This document shows positions 9,086-18,321 of a stretch of DNA of 64,000 nucleotides, in pieces (the first letter of the stretch is position 1; each line of letters starts with the position of its first letter). The notes under the pieces were generated by a model that saw nothing but the letters and a program-made list of their open reading frames with translations, ran no database searches and had not been told where the DNA came from. The position numbers and the translations under genes were made by a program. Location of the stretch: positions 1,798,001 to 1,862,000 of the forward strand of contig NZ_CP195121.1 of the NCBI RefSeq assembly GCF_052057775.1, read 5' to 3'. The DNA is from Methanococcoides sp052057775. GTDB taxonomy: Archaea; Halobacteriota; Methanosarcinia; Methanosarcinales; Methanosarcinaceae.

Positions 9086-9305
9086 TTCTATATTTTGTGT
9101 TTTGCTCTTCGGTACAAATGATCACGAGTTGTCGATACTCTCCAGATTTTCCCGGTGCTTTGTTTCTTTTTAGAAAGTTGGGCATGGATTTGTTCATCCC
9201 TAAAATATTTAAGTTATATAATCTCATAATATTAACTATCGTTAATAATGAATTCATTAAAATCGGAGTGATAATATTTAGTTTTGAAAAGGGGGATGTG
9301 TTATA

Positions 9306-10823
9306 ATGCCTGAAGAGAATTTGGCATGTGATTCACATAAAGAAGCTTGTAATTTTAATCCTGCAGTTTTTTATTCATCTCTGGGATTAGCTATACTGTT
9401 TGTGATCTGGGGGGCGGTTTTTCCTGATTCCATGAGATATGTTTCTAATCTGACCCTTAGATTTATAATAGGTCAATTTGGTTGGTTGTACCTGTTTGCT
9501 GTTTTTGGATTTTTGATCTTTGTAATTGCAATCGCTCTAAGCAAATATGGAAATATTAAATTAGGAAAAGATGATGATGTGCCAGAATATAGCACATTTT
9601 CCTGGATAGCTATGCTGTTTACTTCAGGTATGGCTATTGGACTTGTTTTTTGGAGCATTGCAGAACCCATAACTCACTTTGCATCTCCTCCATTCGGACC
9701 TGCGGAAACCCCGGAGACAGCTATGTTGGCTCTGCGCTATGTTTTCTTCCACTGGGGTTTGCATCCATGGGCTATCTACAGTGTTGTTGGTCTTTCTCTG
9801 GGTTATTTCCAGTATCGTAAAGGCCTTCCAATTCTTATCAGTTCAGTTTTCTATCCTATACTGGGGGATCGTATACATGGACCAATAGGTCATGTTATCG
9901 ATATTCTGGCAGTTTTTGCCACCATTTTTGGACTGAGCACTTCTCTGGGTCTGGGTACTCTGCAGATCAACAGTGGTCTGAATTTCCTGTACAACATACC
10001 TGAATCTGATTTTGTACACCTGTTGATCGTTGCTGTAATGACCGCAGTTTTCACCGGAGCAGCTGTTCTGGGTATAGAAAAAGGGATCCAGTTCATTGCT
10101 GAAAGGATATTTTACCTTGCTTTGATACTGATGGGATTCCTCCTTGTATTCGGACCTACCACATTTATATTTGACATGCTGACAAATACTACCGGGTCTT
10201 ACCTGCAGAATATACTTTCCATGAGCTTGTGGACCGATCCTGTGACAAAAAGCGGCTGGCTTGGTAACTGGACCCTTTTTTATTGGGCATGGTGGATCTC
10301 ATGGGGCCCCTTCGTAGGCCAGTTCATAGCCAGAATTTCCAGAGGCAGGACCATTCGTGAATTTGTAATAGGGGTCCTTGTAGTACCGACCGCATTCAGC
10401 TTCCTTTGGTTGGGTATTTTCGGTTCCACAGCCCTTGAAATAGAGCTGTTTGGTAATGGTGGCATTGTTGAAGCTGTTTCACAGAATGTGGCATCAGCCT
10501 TATTTGTTACATTGGCCAACTATCCACTGGCATCGGTAACTTCAATTCTTGCCATCGTACTGGTTGCCGGTTTCTTTGTCACTTCTGCAGATGCTGGAAC
10601 CTATGTTGTAGCTATGCTGACTTCCAACGGCAGCTTAGAACCAAAGGACAGTGTAAAAGCTATCTGGGGTATAATCCTTGGTTCTGTGGCATCTGTACTT
10701 CTGCTGGCAGGAGGACTTGTTGCATTGCAGACCGCGGCCATTGTAGCGGCTTTCCCATTCATGTTCGTGATGATGGCAATGGTTTACTCCATTATCAAGG
10801 CTATAGGTTCAGAAAAGATGTAA
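9306..10823 (+). CDS. BCCT family betaine/carnitine/choline transporter (copy 1, divergent)
   Basis: A 505-residue secondary transporter with 12 membrane segments. It carries the BCCT landmarks GMAIGLVFWSIAEP, FFHWGLHPWA and FYWAWWISWGPFVGQFIARIS, the last containing the conserved tryptophan segment. It likely imports glycine betaine or a related quaternary amine, driven by Na+ or H+. It is clearly related to, but well diverged from, the two BCCT copies at 14889 and 22309. Like them it opens with a CD-x-HKE-x-C motif before the first membrane segment. A GGGGG ribosome site precedes the ATG, with TATA-like GTTATATAAT near 9213. No methyltransferase gene follows; the next gene is a carbonic-anhydrase-like protein. 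Confidence 0.93.
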   Translation: MPEENLACDSHKEACNFNPAVFYSSLGLAILFVIWGAVFPDSMRYVSNLTLRFIIGQFGWLYLFAVFGFLIFVIAIALSKYGNIKLGKDDDVPEYSTFSWIAMLFTSGMAIGLVFWSIAEPITHFASPPFGPAETPETAMLALRYVFFHWGLHPWAIYSVVGLSLGYFQYRKGLPILISSVFYPILGDRIHGPIGHVIDILAVFATIFGLSTSLGLGTLQINSGLNFLYNIPESDFVHLLIVAVMTAVFTGAAVLGIEKGIQFIAERIFYLALILMGFLLVFGPTTFIFDMLTNTTGSYLQNILSMSLWTDPVTKSGWLGNWTLFYWAWWISWGPFVGQFIARISRGRTIREFVIGVLVVPTAFSFLWLGIFGSTALEIELFGNGGIVEAVSQNVASALFVTLANYPLASVTSILAIVLVAGFFVTSADAGTYVVAMLTSNGSLEPKDSVKAIWGIILGSVASVLLLAGGLVALQTAAIVAAFPFMFVMMAMVYSIIKAIGSEKM

Positions 10824-11063
10824 GCTTTATAAGATTCAAGATGCCGTTGTCCTGCATGGGGATTGCAATGCTGGGCCGGCAGTTATTTCATTTTATTTCC
10901 AACTGGTAGAGATATTAAATTTTACACAAATCACTGATTAAATATCTAAAATTATTTCATAGGGCGGAGTTCATATGTCATGTAAGGCGAATTTGCTGCA
11001 ATTTCCTGGGCAAAATTATCCGATATTCTACAATTAATATAGAAAATAGAATCAGGTGAAAAC

Positions 11064-11579
11064 ATGTTATTAAAATTCAGGGGCAAGGAACCTCTTATAT
11101 CTGAAACTGCATTTGTTGCGGATTCCGCAGATATAATAGGAAATGTAATTGTAGGTGAAGGATCAAGCATCTGGTTCAATGCAGTTATCCGGGGAGATCT
11201 TGACAGGATACACATCGGAAACCGTACAAGTATCCAGGACAATGCAATGATCCACACAGACCCTCCTCATGGAGTTGAGATCGGAGATGACGTGTCCATA
11301 GGCCATGGAGCAGTGCTGCATAGCTGCAAGATCGGTAACAATGTGCTCATAGGCATGAATTCCACAGTGCTTTGCGGGGTCGAGATCGGAGAGAATTCCA
11401 TCATTGGAGCCAATGCGCTTGTTCCTTCGGGAATGATAATTCCCCCTAACAGTGTTATCACGGGAGTTCCCGGTAGGATCAGAAGGGAAGTCACACCGGA
11501 TGACATTGCCATGATAAACGAAAATGCTGCATTATATGTGGAGCTGGCAGCAGAATATAAGAAGCAACAGAAGAAGTGA
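11064..11579 (+). CDS. Gamma-class carbonic anhydrase-like hexapeptide-repeat protein
   Basis: A 171-residue left-handed beta-helix protein built from (I/V)G-x4 hexapeptides. Three histidines expected to bind the metal are present, in NAMIHTD and SIGHGAVLHSC. The catalytic loop of archetypal Cam is absent, so it resembles CamH/CaiE-type homologues. The end, MINENAALYVELAAEYKKQQKK, is a helix typical of trimeric family members. Either CO2 hydration or a different role is possible. A scrap of a second copy of this gene survives at 18138-18221, fused to a BCCT scrap. Confidence 0.85.
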   Translation: MLLKFRGKEPLISETAFVADSADIIGNVIVGEGSSIWFNAVIRGDLDRIHIGNRTSIQDNAMIHTDPPHGVEIGDDVSIGHGAVLHSCKIGNNVLIGMNSTVLCGVEIGENSIIGANALVPSGMIIPPNSVITGVPGRIRREVTPDDIAMINENAALYVELAAEYKKQQKK

Positions 11580-11689
11580 GATTCATTCATCTGCCATTTT
11601 TTTTGCTCTTTCACTATCTGTTTTATTGAATGGATATGAGTTGATCTATATAGTATTTCAAGTGTTATTGTTCTTCCAGATTTAGATAC

Positions 11690-11698
11690 ATCTTTATA
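11690..11698 (+). promoter_or_regulatory. TATA box for the betaine-binding protein gene
   Basis: CTTTATAAG lies about 75-80 nt before the preferred ATG at 11772. The predicted start is around 11717-11722. Confidence 0.5.
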
Positions 11699-11771
11699 AG
11701 GCAGAAACTATCATTGTATATACAGAAATGAATTGGAGAACACAGAAAATTATTCCATTTCGATTGATACT

Positions 11772-12638
11772 ATGAAACCAGTTACATTGATTTTGATATT
11801 AATGCTGACCTTTGCTGCAGTTGGTTGTATCGAACAGAACGATCCAAATAAAAATGTTGCTGTTTCTAAAAAGGTAACAGTTGGTTATGTACTCTGGGAT
11901 GGGGAGATCGCAAGTACTAATGTGATGAAGCAGGTACTTGAAATGAAGGGGTATGAGGTAGAGATAAAACTCGTTGATGCAGAATCACTTTACAGAGGTC
12001 TTGCTGAAGGGGACCTTGATATTACCACATGTGCCTGGTTGCCGGATACTCATGAGACTTATTGGAATAATTATGGTGACCAGATCGTTAATGTAAGGCA
12101 TAATGTGGAGGGCTGCCAACTGGGACTTGTAGTTCCTTCATATGTTGAAGTTGACTCTATTGAAGATCTCAATACCAACAGGGAACTATTCGATTCTGAG
12201 ATAATTGGCATCGATCCTGGTGCAGGGGTTATGCTCAATACTGTCTCTGCTATTGATATATATAATCTTGATTACGAGCTCATCCCTAGCAGTCAGGCTG
12301 CTATGACTGCCAGGCTTGGTAATGCTATAGCTAATAAAGAACCTATTGTTGTTACGTTGTGGTCTCCACACTGGGCCTTCAGTCGATGGGACCTTAAGTA
12401 TCTTGACGATCCGGAGGGTGTATTTGGTCTCGAAGACAATGTGGATACGCTTACACGCATGGGTTTTGAGGAGGATATGCCGGAAGTTCACTCTGTGCTC
12501 ACAAGATTTCACTGGTCACATGAAGATGCACAGTTTGTAATGCTTGCCATGGAGAGTGGTATGTCTCCGGAAGAAGCTGCAGCAATGTGGATCGGGAATA
12601 ATCCTGAAAAGGTGAATGAATGGTTGGGAGATGAATAA
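11772..12638 (+). CDS. Glycine betaine/proline-type ABC substrate-binding lipoprotein (OpuAC family), orphan
   Basis: About 288 residues. The N terminus MKPVTLILILMLTFAAVGC is a signal peptide with lipobox (A-A-V-G-C), so the mature protein is lipid-anchored outside the membrane. The body is an OpuAC-like domain: VGYVLWDGEIASTNVM, then TCAWLPDTHETYW and WSPHWAFSRWDL. The tryptophans fit the aromatic cage that binds quaternary ammonium groups. The frame is open to a TTG at 11733, but the signal peptide fixes the ATG at 11772. No permease or ATPase gene lies beside it. Its partner is elsewhere, or it feeds the neighbouring sensor kinase (inference). Confidence 0.85.
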   Translation: MKPVTLILILMLTFAAVGCIEQNDPNKNVAVSKKVTVGYVLWDGEIASTNVMKQVLEMKGYEVEIKLVDAESLYRGLAEGDLDITTCAWLPDTHETYWNNYGDQIVNVRHNVEGCQLGLVVPSYVEVDSIEDLNTNRELFDSEIIGIDPGAGVMLNTVSAIDIYNLDYELIPSSQAAMTARLGNAIANKEPIVVTLWSPHWAFSRWDLKYLDDPEGVFGLEDNVDTLTRMGFEEDMPEVHSVLTRFHWSHEDAQFVMLAMESGMSPEEAAAMWIGNNPEKVNEWLGDE

Positions 12639-12772
12639 TTTTATCCCACATTTTATTTTTTAAATTTCATTGTTTTTATATAATTTTTTAAATAAATTAT
12701 ATTAGTCATTTTAAGGATCATATATCGGCAAATCTCTAATATCAGATAAAAGTTTGATCAAGGGCAGGATGG

Positions 12773-14464
12773 TCATTTAGGTAATGTGACATGCACTTTT
12801 GTGCCCTTACCTTTCTCACTCTCTATCCATATGTTTCCTTTGTGGCCTTCAACGATCTTTTTGCACATATAAAGGCCTAAACCTGCACCACCGTACCTGC
12901 GCTTGATAGAGGCATCTATCTGATAAAATTTCTCGAATAGATCCGGTATCAATTCCTTTTTAATACCTATTCCAGTGTCACTAATTGTAACCTGAACGTT
13001 TTCACCTTCTTCAATTGCTGATATTGATATCGAACCACCGGAGGGTGTGAACTTGATCGCATTGTCCAGAATACTGATCAATGCCCTGGTAAGCTTTTCT
13101 TTATCAGCGTTTATCAGAGAAAGATTCTCGGGGACGTTCTTCTCGATTGATAAATGATTCTTTCTAATTTCCAAAGACATATTCTGAATTACATCATTTA
13201 TTATCTCTGCGATCTGTACTTTCTCAAATTCGTATTCGATTGTCCTGTCCTGCACTTTACTTATGAACAATAGGGAATCTACAAGACGCTTAAGTCTTTC
13301 TGAGTTACGTAAGACTGCATTCAAGGCTTTTTTCTGGTCATCGTTTATCCCTCCTAACGATCCATCGTCCACAAGTTCGCTGTAGCCGATTATAGAAACA
13401 AGAGGCGTCTTCAATTCATGGCTTATGTTCGATATGAACTCATCCTTCATTTTGTCAAGGGATTTCAATTCCTCATTTGCTTTTTGAAGCATATCTTCTG
13501 TCCGCTTGCGTTCGATAATATCTGCTATAAGCTCCTCGTTCTTTTGCGACAGTTCAATTGTTTTTCGCTTGACCTGGTCGTTCAGGAAAACACTTGCAGC
13601 TATGAACAATATTAGTAGTCCACCCCCTGCTCCAACTAATAATTTAAACCAGCCAGGGATCTCAAATTCATCTCCACTTATAAGCCATTTATTTTGTGCT
13701 TGATAATAAATAGAGTCACGATCTCCTTTAAGTGATATCATGTGATTATCAATAGCCTCAAGGACTTCCTTGTTCTTTCCTTTAGGCACGGCAAAACGCA
13801 TTTCTATTGGAGAAAATACTATGGGGGTTTCATGAATATCATAGTCCTTTTTTTGTGTGGGATCATACAACCTGGGTAGAATTGCAGCATCAACTGACTT
13901 ATTTTCAAGGTGTTTTAGCACTGAAGAATAATCCTCCGTTTCTAAAAAGATGCAACTGATCCCAAATTGTTCGGAATATGGCTGAAAACTCAAATAGTAG
14001 ATATCCTCTTTAAGGCCAATTACGGTTTTCTGGTCAAGATCGAGGATCGATTTGATCTCAAGATCTGATCGTGTATAGATCTGGCCCCAATCCAGAACGA
14101 CAGCCTCGTTTGTAAAATCGAATCTTTCACTTCTTTCTTCAGAATATGCTATGGATACAAGGAGATCAATTTCACCTTTCTCAAGCTTTTCAAGGCAGTC
14201 TCCCCATGAACATGAAACATATTCGATATTCCATTCTTCTTTTAAGGCAATGTGTTCAAGTATATCAATATATAATCCTTGAGGTGTGCCGTCATCATCT
14301 ATAAAAACCACCGGCTCATATTGATAGACTCCAACTCTTAATGTTTCCCCTTTAGCATCCGCCGGACATATCGGTATAGATAGCAGGCAGATCAAAAGGA
14401 CCATCAAAATTATGGACTTATATGTTCCAATAAGATTTCCCGGATATTTTCCACTATCGATCAT
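12773..14464 (-). CDS. Sensor histidine kinase with periplasmic-type solute-binding (SBP_bac_3) domain
   Basis: About 563 residues. A signal/membrane segment (about 12-35) is followed by a family-3 solute-binding domain: LRVGVYQYEPVVFIDDDGTPQGLYID, then ERSERFDFT. A second membrane helix (about 275-300) leads to a coiled coil. The HisKA box is FISNISHELKTPLVSIIGYSE, followed by the HATPase N (DNAIKFTPSGG), G1 (DTGIGI) and G2 (GGAGLGLYMC) boxes. It should sense a small outside ligand. Lying between the betaine-binding protein and the BCCT-mtgB unit, betaine or an amino acid is a fair guess. No response regulator is adjacent. The exact start is uncertain (ATG 14464 or GTG 14473). Confidence 0.88.
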   Translation of the reverse strand: MIDSGKYPGNLIGTYKSIILMVLLICLLSIPICPADAKGETLRVGVYQYEPVVFIDDDGTPQGLYIDILEHIALKEEWNIEYVSCSWGDCLEKLEKGEIDLLVSIAYSEERSERFDFTNEAVVLDWGQIYTRSDLEIKSILDLDQKTVIGLKEDIYYLSFQPYSEQFGISCIFLETEDYSSVLKHLENKSVDAAILPRLYDPTQKKDYDIHETPIVFSPIEMRFAVPKGKNKEVLEAIDNHMISLKGDRDSIYYQAQNKWLISGDEFEIPGWFKLLVGAGGGLLILFIAASVFLNDQVKRKTIELSQKNEELIADIIERKRTEDMLQKANEELKSLDKMKDEFISNISHELKTPLVSIIGYSELVDDGSLGGINDDQKKALNAVLRNSERLKRLVDSLLFISKVQDRTIEYEFEKVQIAEIINDVIQNMSLEIRKNHLSIEKNVPENLSLINADKEKLTRALISILDNAIKFTPSGGSISISAIEEGENVQVTISDTGIGIKKELIPDLFEKFYQIDASIKRRYGGAGLGLYMCKKIVEGHKGNIWIESEKGKGTKVHVTLPK

Positions 14465-14790
14465 TTCTCCCACAGTTCAAGAACGATGTTTATTGGAATA
14501 ACATATTGAAGTATTAGTAATTATATTGGATATACTTGGACATATATCTATGGATTAAGATGTGATAAACAGGATACTTTATATGTGACATATAAGCAAT
14601 ATGAGCAGTAAGCAAAACCAGAAATATGGTCTCAGATTCTTTTCCTACAAACATTTCGCAGTGATCTTTTTATTTATCTTCTGACTGCCTATAGTATATT
14701 TACAAAAAACACAAACAATAATCTTTTTATTTCTATTAGATTTCCATTATCTTTTTTTCTATAAGCTATAATAAAATATGTTTAAATATG

Positions 14791-14836
14791 TTTATATAGT
14801 GTGGTGACAGCTTTAATATTGGGTTCTAATGAACCC
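14791..14836 (+). promoter_or_regulatory. Promoter and 5' hairpin of betaine unit A
   Basis: TTTATATA at 14791-14798 is followed, 26 nt from its centre, by the perfect dyad GGGTTC-taat-GAACCC (14821-14836). The dyad starts where transcription should begin, so it would form a hairpin at the very 5' end of the mRNA or act as an operator. The same TATA, spacing and dyad occur before unit B at 22213-22258, although farther-upstream sequence is not conserved. The remaining 14474-14790 holds no gene and contains the divergent kinase promoter. Confidence 0.65.
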
Positions 14837-14888
14837 TGGGATTTGGGGATCCCAAAAATATTAAATGGATTTAATTTGAGGTGAAATA

Positions 14889-16421
14889 ATGACCGAGAAA
14901 GATTTGGAGTCAAGTGGGGTATATGTTTGCGATCCTCATAAAGAAACATGCAGCATTAATAAAGTTGTGTTCTATGTTTCCTTTGCGATAGCAGGCATAT
15001 TTGTGTTGTGGGGTGCGATCAGCCCAGATTCACTTAACAATGTCTTTAATGCTATACTGGGATTTACTATTGACAGTTTTGGCTGGCTATACTTGCTTTC
15101 AGTTTTGTTCTTCCTACTGTTCGCAGCAGGAATTGCCATGACCAAATACGGTAATATTAAGTTAGGTAAAGACGATGACGAACCTGAATACAGCGATTTT
15201 GCATGGCTGGCCATGCTCTTTACATCAGGTATGGGAATCGGTCTTATGTTCTGGAGTATTGCCGAACCAATGTATCACTATCTAGCTCCTCCATTTGGAG
15301 AAGGTGGTACCACCGAAGCTGCTGAATTGGGAATGCGTTATGTTTTCTTCCACTGGGGTCTGCATGCCTGGGGTATTTTCACACTTGTAGGTCTTGCACT
15401 GGCTTACTTCCAGTTCCGCAGAGGAATGCCAGGGCTTATCAGTTCAGTTTTCTATCCGATCCTTGGTGACCGCATACATGGTCCAATCGGAAATGCTATT
15501 GATATTCTTGCAGTATTTGCAACAGTTTTCGGCCTTGGTACATCCCTTGGACTGGGCGCTTTGCAGATCAACAGCGGTCTTAACTTCCTGTTCAATATTC
15601 CAAACAGTGGATTCGTACAGGTAATTATTATTGCACTTATCGCACTTCTCTTTACCGGTGCAGCTGTTACTGGTATTGAAAAAGGTATCGAGTTCATTGC
15701 TAAATGGACCGTTTATTTCGCACTTGGACTTATGGCCTTCCTGTTCATATTCGGTCCAACAACCTTCATCTTCGATCTGCTGACAACTACTACTGGTTCC
15801 TACTTCAATGAATTCTTCGCTATGAGCCTATGGACAGATGCGATCGAACAGAAAGGCTGGGGCGGTAGCTGGACTATATTCTACTGGGCATGGTGGATCG
15901 CATGGGGACCATTCGTTGGTCAGTTCATTGCAAGGATCTCAAAGGGAAGGACCATCCGCCAGTTTGTTGCAGGAGCACTTATTGCACCAACCGTATTCAG
16001 CTTTGTCTGGCTTGCAATATTTGGTGCTAATGCACTCAACCTTGAGATCTTCCAGGGAGCAGGAATTGCCGATGCAGTCAATACGAATCTTGCATCAGCA
16101 GTCTTTGTAACTCTGTCCAACTATCCAATAGCAATGGTAACATCGATCGTTGCGATCATCCTGGTCATCGGATTCTTCGTAACATCAGCAGATGCAGGTA
16201 CCTTCGTTCTGGGTATGCTTACTTCCAATGGTAGTATGGAACCTGCAGGCAAGGTTAAGGGTGTATGGGGAGCTACTATCGCCGGCGTGGCAGCAATCCT
16301 GCTTATCACAGGTGGTTTAACAGCTTTGCAGACCGCATCGATAGCAGCAGCATTCCCATTCATGTTCGTGATACTTGCAATGTGTTATTCATTGCTGAAA
16401 GCTCTGAAAGAAGATCATTGA
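14889..16421 (+). CDS. BCCT family transporter (copy 2, betaine unit A)
   Basis: A 510-residue BCCT carrier with 12 membrane segments, with GMGIGLMFWSIAEPMYHY, FFHWGLHAWGIF and FYWAWWIAWGPFVGQFIARIS. Its match to copy 3 (22309) is almost complete; differences cluster in the N terminus, around the APPFGEGG loop and in a few conservative membrane positions. The gene is 45 nt upstream of mtgB, so the pair is very likely one transcript: import of glycine betaine followed by demethylation. The N terminus has CDPHKETC before the first helix. The ribosome site is GAGGTG. Confidence 0.95.
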   Translation: MTEKDLESSGVYVCDPHKETCSINKVVFYVSFAIAGIFVLWGAISPDSLNNVFNAILGFTIDSFGWLYLLSVLFFLLFAAGIAMTKYGNIKLGKDDDEPEYSDFAWLAMLFTSGMGIGLMFWSIAEPMYHYLAPPFGEGGTTEAAELGMRYVFFHWGLHAWGIFTLVGLALAYFQFRRGMPGLISSVFYPILGDRIHGPIGNAIDILAVFATVFGLGTSLGLGALQINSGLNFLFNIPNSGFVQVIIIALIALLFTGAAVTGIEKGIEFIAKWTVYFALGLMAFLFIFGPTTFIFDLLTTTTGSYFNEFFAMSLWTDAIEQKGWGGSWTIFYWAWWIAWGPFVGQFIARISKGRTIRQFVAGALIAPTVFSFVWLAIFGANALNLEIFQGAGIADAVNTNLASAVFVTLSNYPIAMVTSIVAIILVIGFFVTSADAGTFVLGMLTSNGSMEPAGKVKGVWGATIAGVAAILLITGGLTALQTASIAAAFPFMFVILAMCYSLLKALKEDH

Positions 16422-16466
16422 AAGAATAGTATGGTTGAAAGTATACAATAATATGGGGTATGTCAA

Positions 16467-17894
16467 ATGTTACCAAAATTCAATGCATTAACTGATGAGC
16501 AGGTAGAAGCTATACATGAGCACAGCATGAGGATACTGGAGGAAGTCGGAATCGATTTCCTCTATGAACCTGCACTTGAGATCTTTAAGGCAAATGGTCA
16601 GAGGGTCGAAGGAGACAGGGTTTATCTTGACAGGAAGTTTGTAGAGGAGCAAATCAAGAAAGCTCCTTCCCAGTTTACATTACATGCCAGAAATCCTGAG
16701 AACAACCTTGTTTGTGGCGGAGATAACATAATCTTCATGCCCGGATACGGTGTATCCTTCATTTATGAAGCTGATGGATCCCGCCGTGATTCGGTCATGG
16801 AAGATTATGATAACTTTGTAAAACTTGCAGGGGCCAGTGGGAACCTTCACATGACCGGGGGTAATATCGCTGACCTGAGTGATGTTCCTGATGAGATCCG
16901 ACACCTGAAGATGCTGTACAGTTCCATAAAGAACTCTGACAAATGTTTCATGGGCAGCGCTTCAAACAGGGAAAGAGCAGAAGATGTTATTGAGATGGCA
17001 TCGATCCTTTTTGGCGGAAGGGATGCTATTAAGGAAAAGCCTGCGATCATCTGTTTGATCAATTCCATAACTCCGCTTAAGTTCGATGACTATATGGCAG
17101 GTTCACTGATGGCCTATGCTGAAGCCGGTCAGCCTGTTGTCATTGCAGCCCTGGTAATGGCAGGTTCCACGGGTCCGGCCTCAATTGCAGGATCACTTTC
17201 TGTTCAGAACGCTGAAGTTCTGGCAGGTATTGCCCTTGCACAGTGCGTGAACCCGGGAACACCTGTAGTTTATGCTTCATCCTCAGCCATTACAGATATG
17301 AAGACCGGAGCATTGTCAATCGGTAATCCGGAATGTGCACTGTTCACAGCAGCATGTGCTCAGATGGGCAGGCACTATGGACTTCCTACCCGTAGTGGCG
17401 GTGGCCTTACAGACTCAAAGGTCGTAGATGCACAGGCAGGTTACGAATCAATGATGACCCTCCTGAATGCCGGTGTCACTGGTATCAACTATGTGCTTCA
17501 CACAGCAGGTATCCTTGAGGGATACATGGCAATGTCATATGAGAAGTTCGTGGTTGATGACGAAATTGCAGGAATGGTACTGCGCTACCTCAGAGGCATC
17601 GACTTTTCAGAAGATGCATTTGCTTTTGATGTGATCAAGAAGGTTGGCCCTGGAGAACATTTCCTTGCACAGAAACACACCAGGAAGTACTATCCTATTG
17701 AGCTTCGTGATCCTGAGTTGAGTGACAGGCTTCCACATAACCAGTGGGCAAATGAAAGACTGGATACCCTTCAGCGTGCAAAGAAGCAGTGGCAGGAGGT
17801 ACTGGCTAACTATGAGCCACCAGAACTTGATCCGGCTGTTGATGAAGCCCTCCAGAAATTCATGGAGAAAAGAACTGCTGAACTGAAAAAATAA
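16467..17894 (+). CDS. mtgB: Non-pyrrolysine MttB homologue, glycine betaine:corrinoid methyltransferase (copy A)
   Basis: 475 residues, MttB superfamily (TIM barrel). The frame has no internal TAG, so unlike trimethylamine MttB it lacks pyrrolysine. Such proteins (MtgB) are known to take a methyl group from glycine betaine, including in a Methanolobus strain, giving dimethylglycine. Context supports this: a BCCT gene sits directly upstream and a cognate-type corrinoid protein follows the second copy. It differs from copy B at only four residues (I23L, K41R, Y53F, G125D). No corrinoid gene directly follows this copy; it probably shares the one at 25574 or uses the MtaC-like protein at 20913. 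The exact substrate is inferred. Confidence 0.9.
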   Translation: MLPKFNALTDEQVEAIHEHSMRILEEVGIDFLYEPALEIFKANGQRVEGDRVYLDRKFVEEQIKKAPSQFTLHARNPENNLVCGGDNIIFMPGYGVSFIYEADGSRRDSVMEDYDNFVKLAGASGNLHMTGGNIADLSDVPDEIRHLKMLYSSIKNSDKCFMGSASNRERAEDVIEMASILFGGRDAIKEKPAIICLINSITPLKFDDYMAGSLMAYAEAGQPVVIAALVMAGSTGPASIAGSLSVQNAEVLAGIALAQCVNPGTPVVYASSSAITDMKTGALSIGNPECALFTAACAQMGRHYGLPTRSGGGLTDSKVVDAQAGYESMMTLLNAGVTGINYVLHTAGILEGYMAMSYEKFVVDDEIAGMVLRYLRGIDFSEDAFAFDVIKKVGPGEHFLAQKHTRKYYPIELRDPELSDRLPHNQWANERLDTLQRAKKQWQEVLANYEPPELDPAVDEALQKFMEKRTAELKK

Positions 17895-17938
17895 GGCAGT
17901 TTATTTGAAGATGATCTACTGACTTGAAGCACCCAATT

Positions 17939-17972
17939 GTTGATGTCAATCCGTTGGCATCAACTTCTTTTT
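17939..17972 (+). terminator. Terminator-like hairpin after mtgB copy A
   Basis: Stem GTTGATG...CATCAAC (17939-17964) with an inner CAA/TTG and a TCCG loop, then a T-rich run. The same hairpin follows copy B (25346-25371). Confidence 0.65.
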
Positions 17973-18062
17973 CTTTAATTTCAGAAAATTGCTGATTCAA
18001 AAACAGTTGCATATACTGCCTATGGAAAAGCCGATATGGATAATTAATAATCATACCCTTTG

Positions 18063-18221
18063 GCTTTGATACTAATGGGATTTCTCTTTGTATTTGGGCC
18101 TACGAAATTCATATTTGACATGTTAACAAGTACTAATGCTATGATCAGGGAGAATGCAGCATTATATGTAGAATTGACAGCGGAGTATAAGGTGCAGCAG
18201 AAGAAAACGAACACGAAGTAA
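18063..18221 (+). pseudogene. Fused remnant: BCCT fragment joined in frame to a gamma-carbonic-anhydrase tail
   Basis: The first part (18063-18137) matches 10123-10197 of BCCT copy 1 closely: it encodes ALILMGFLFVFGPTKFIFDM against ALILMGFLLVFGPTTFIFDM. The second part (about 18138-18205) matches the last codons of the carbonic-anhydrase-like gene (11509 on): AMIRENAALYVELTAEYKVQ against AMINENAALYVELAAEYKKQ. The joint keeps the frame open from ATG 18075 to TAA 18221 (48 codons). It is therefore the product of a deletion inside a lost second BCCT-carbonic anhydrase pair. Expression is unlikely. Confidence 0.85.
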
Positions 18222-18321
18222 ACTAAGAGCACTTATATTTATTTAAAGTAGCAAAATTAGTTTATCACATTTCTGCATATTCTAAAAATATAGTATTGCC
18301 ACACATGAGGATGTCACCCAT

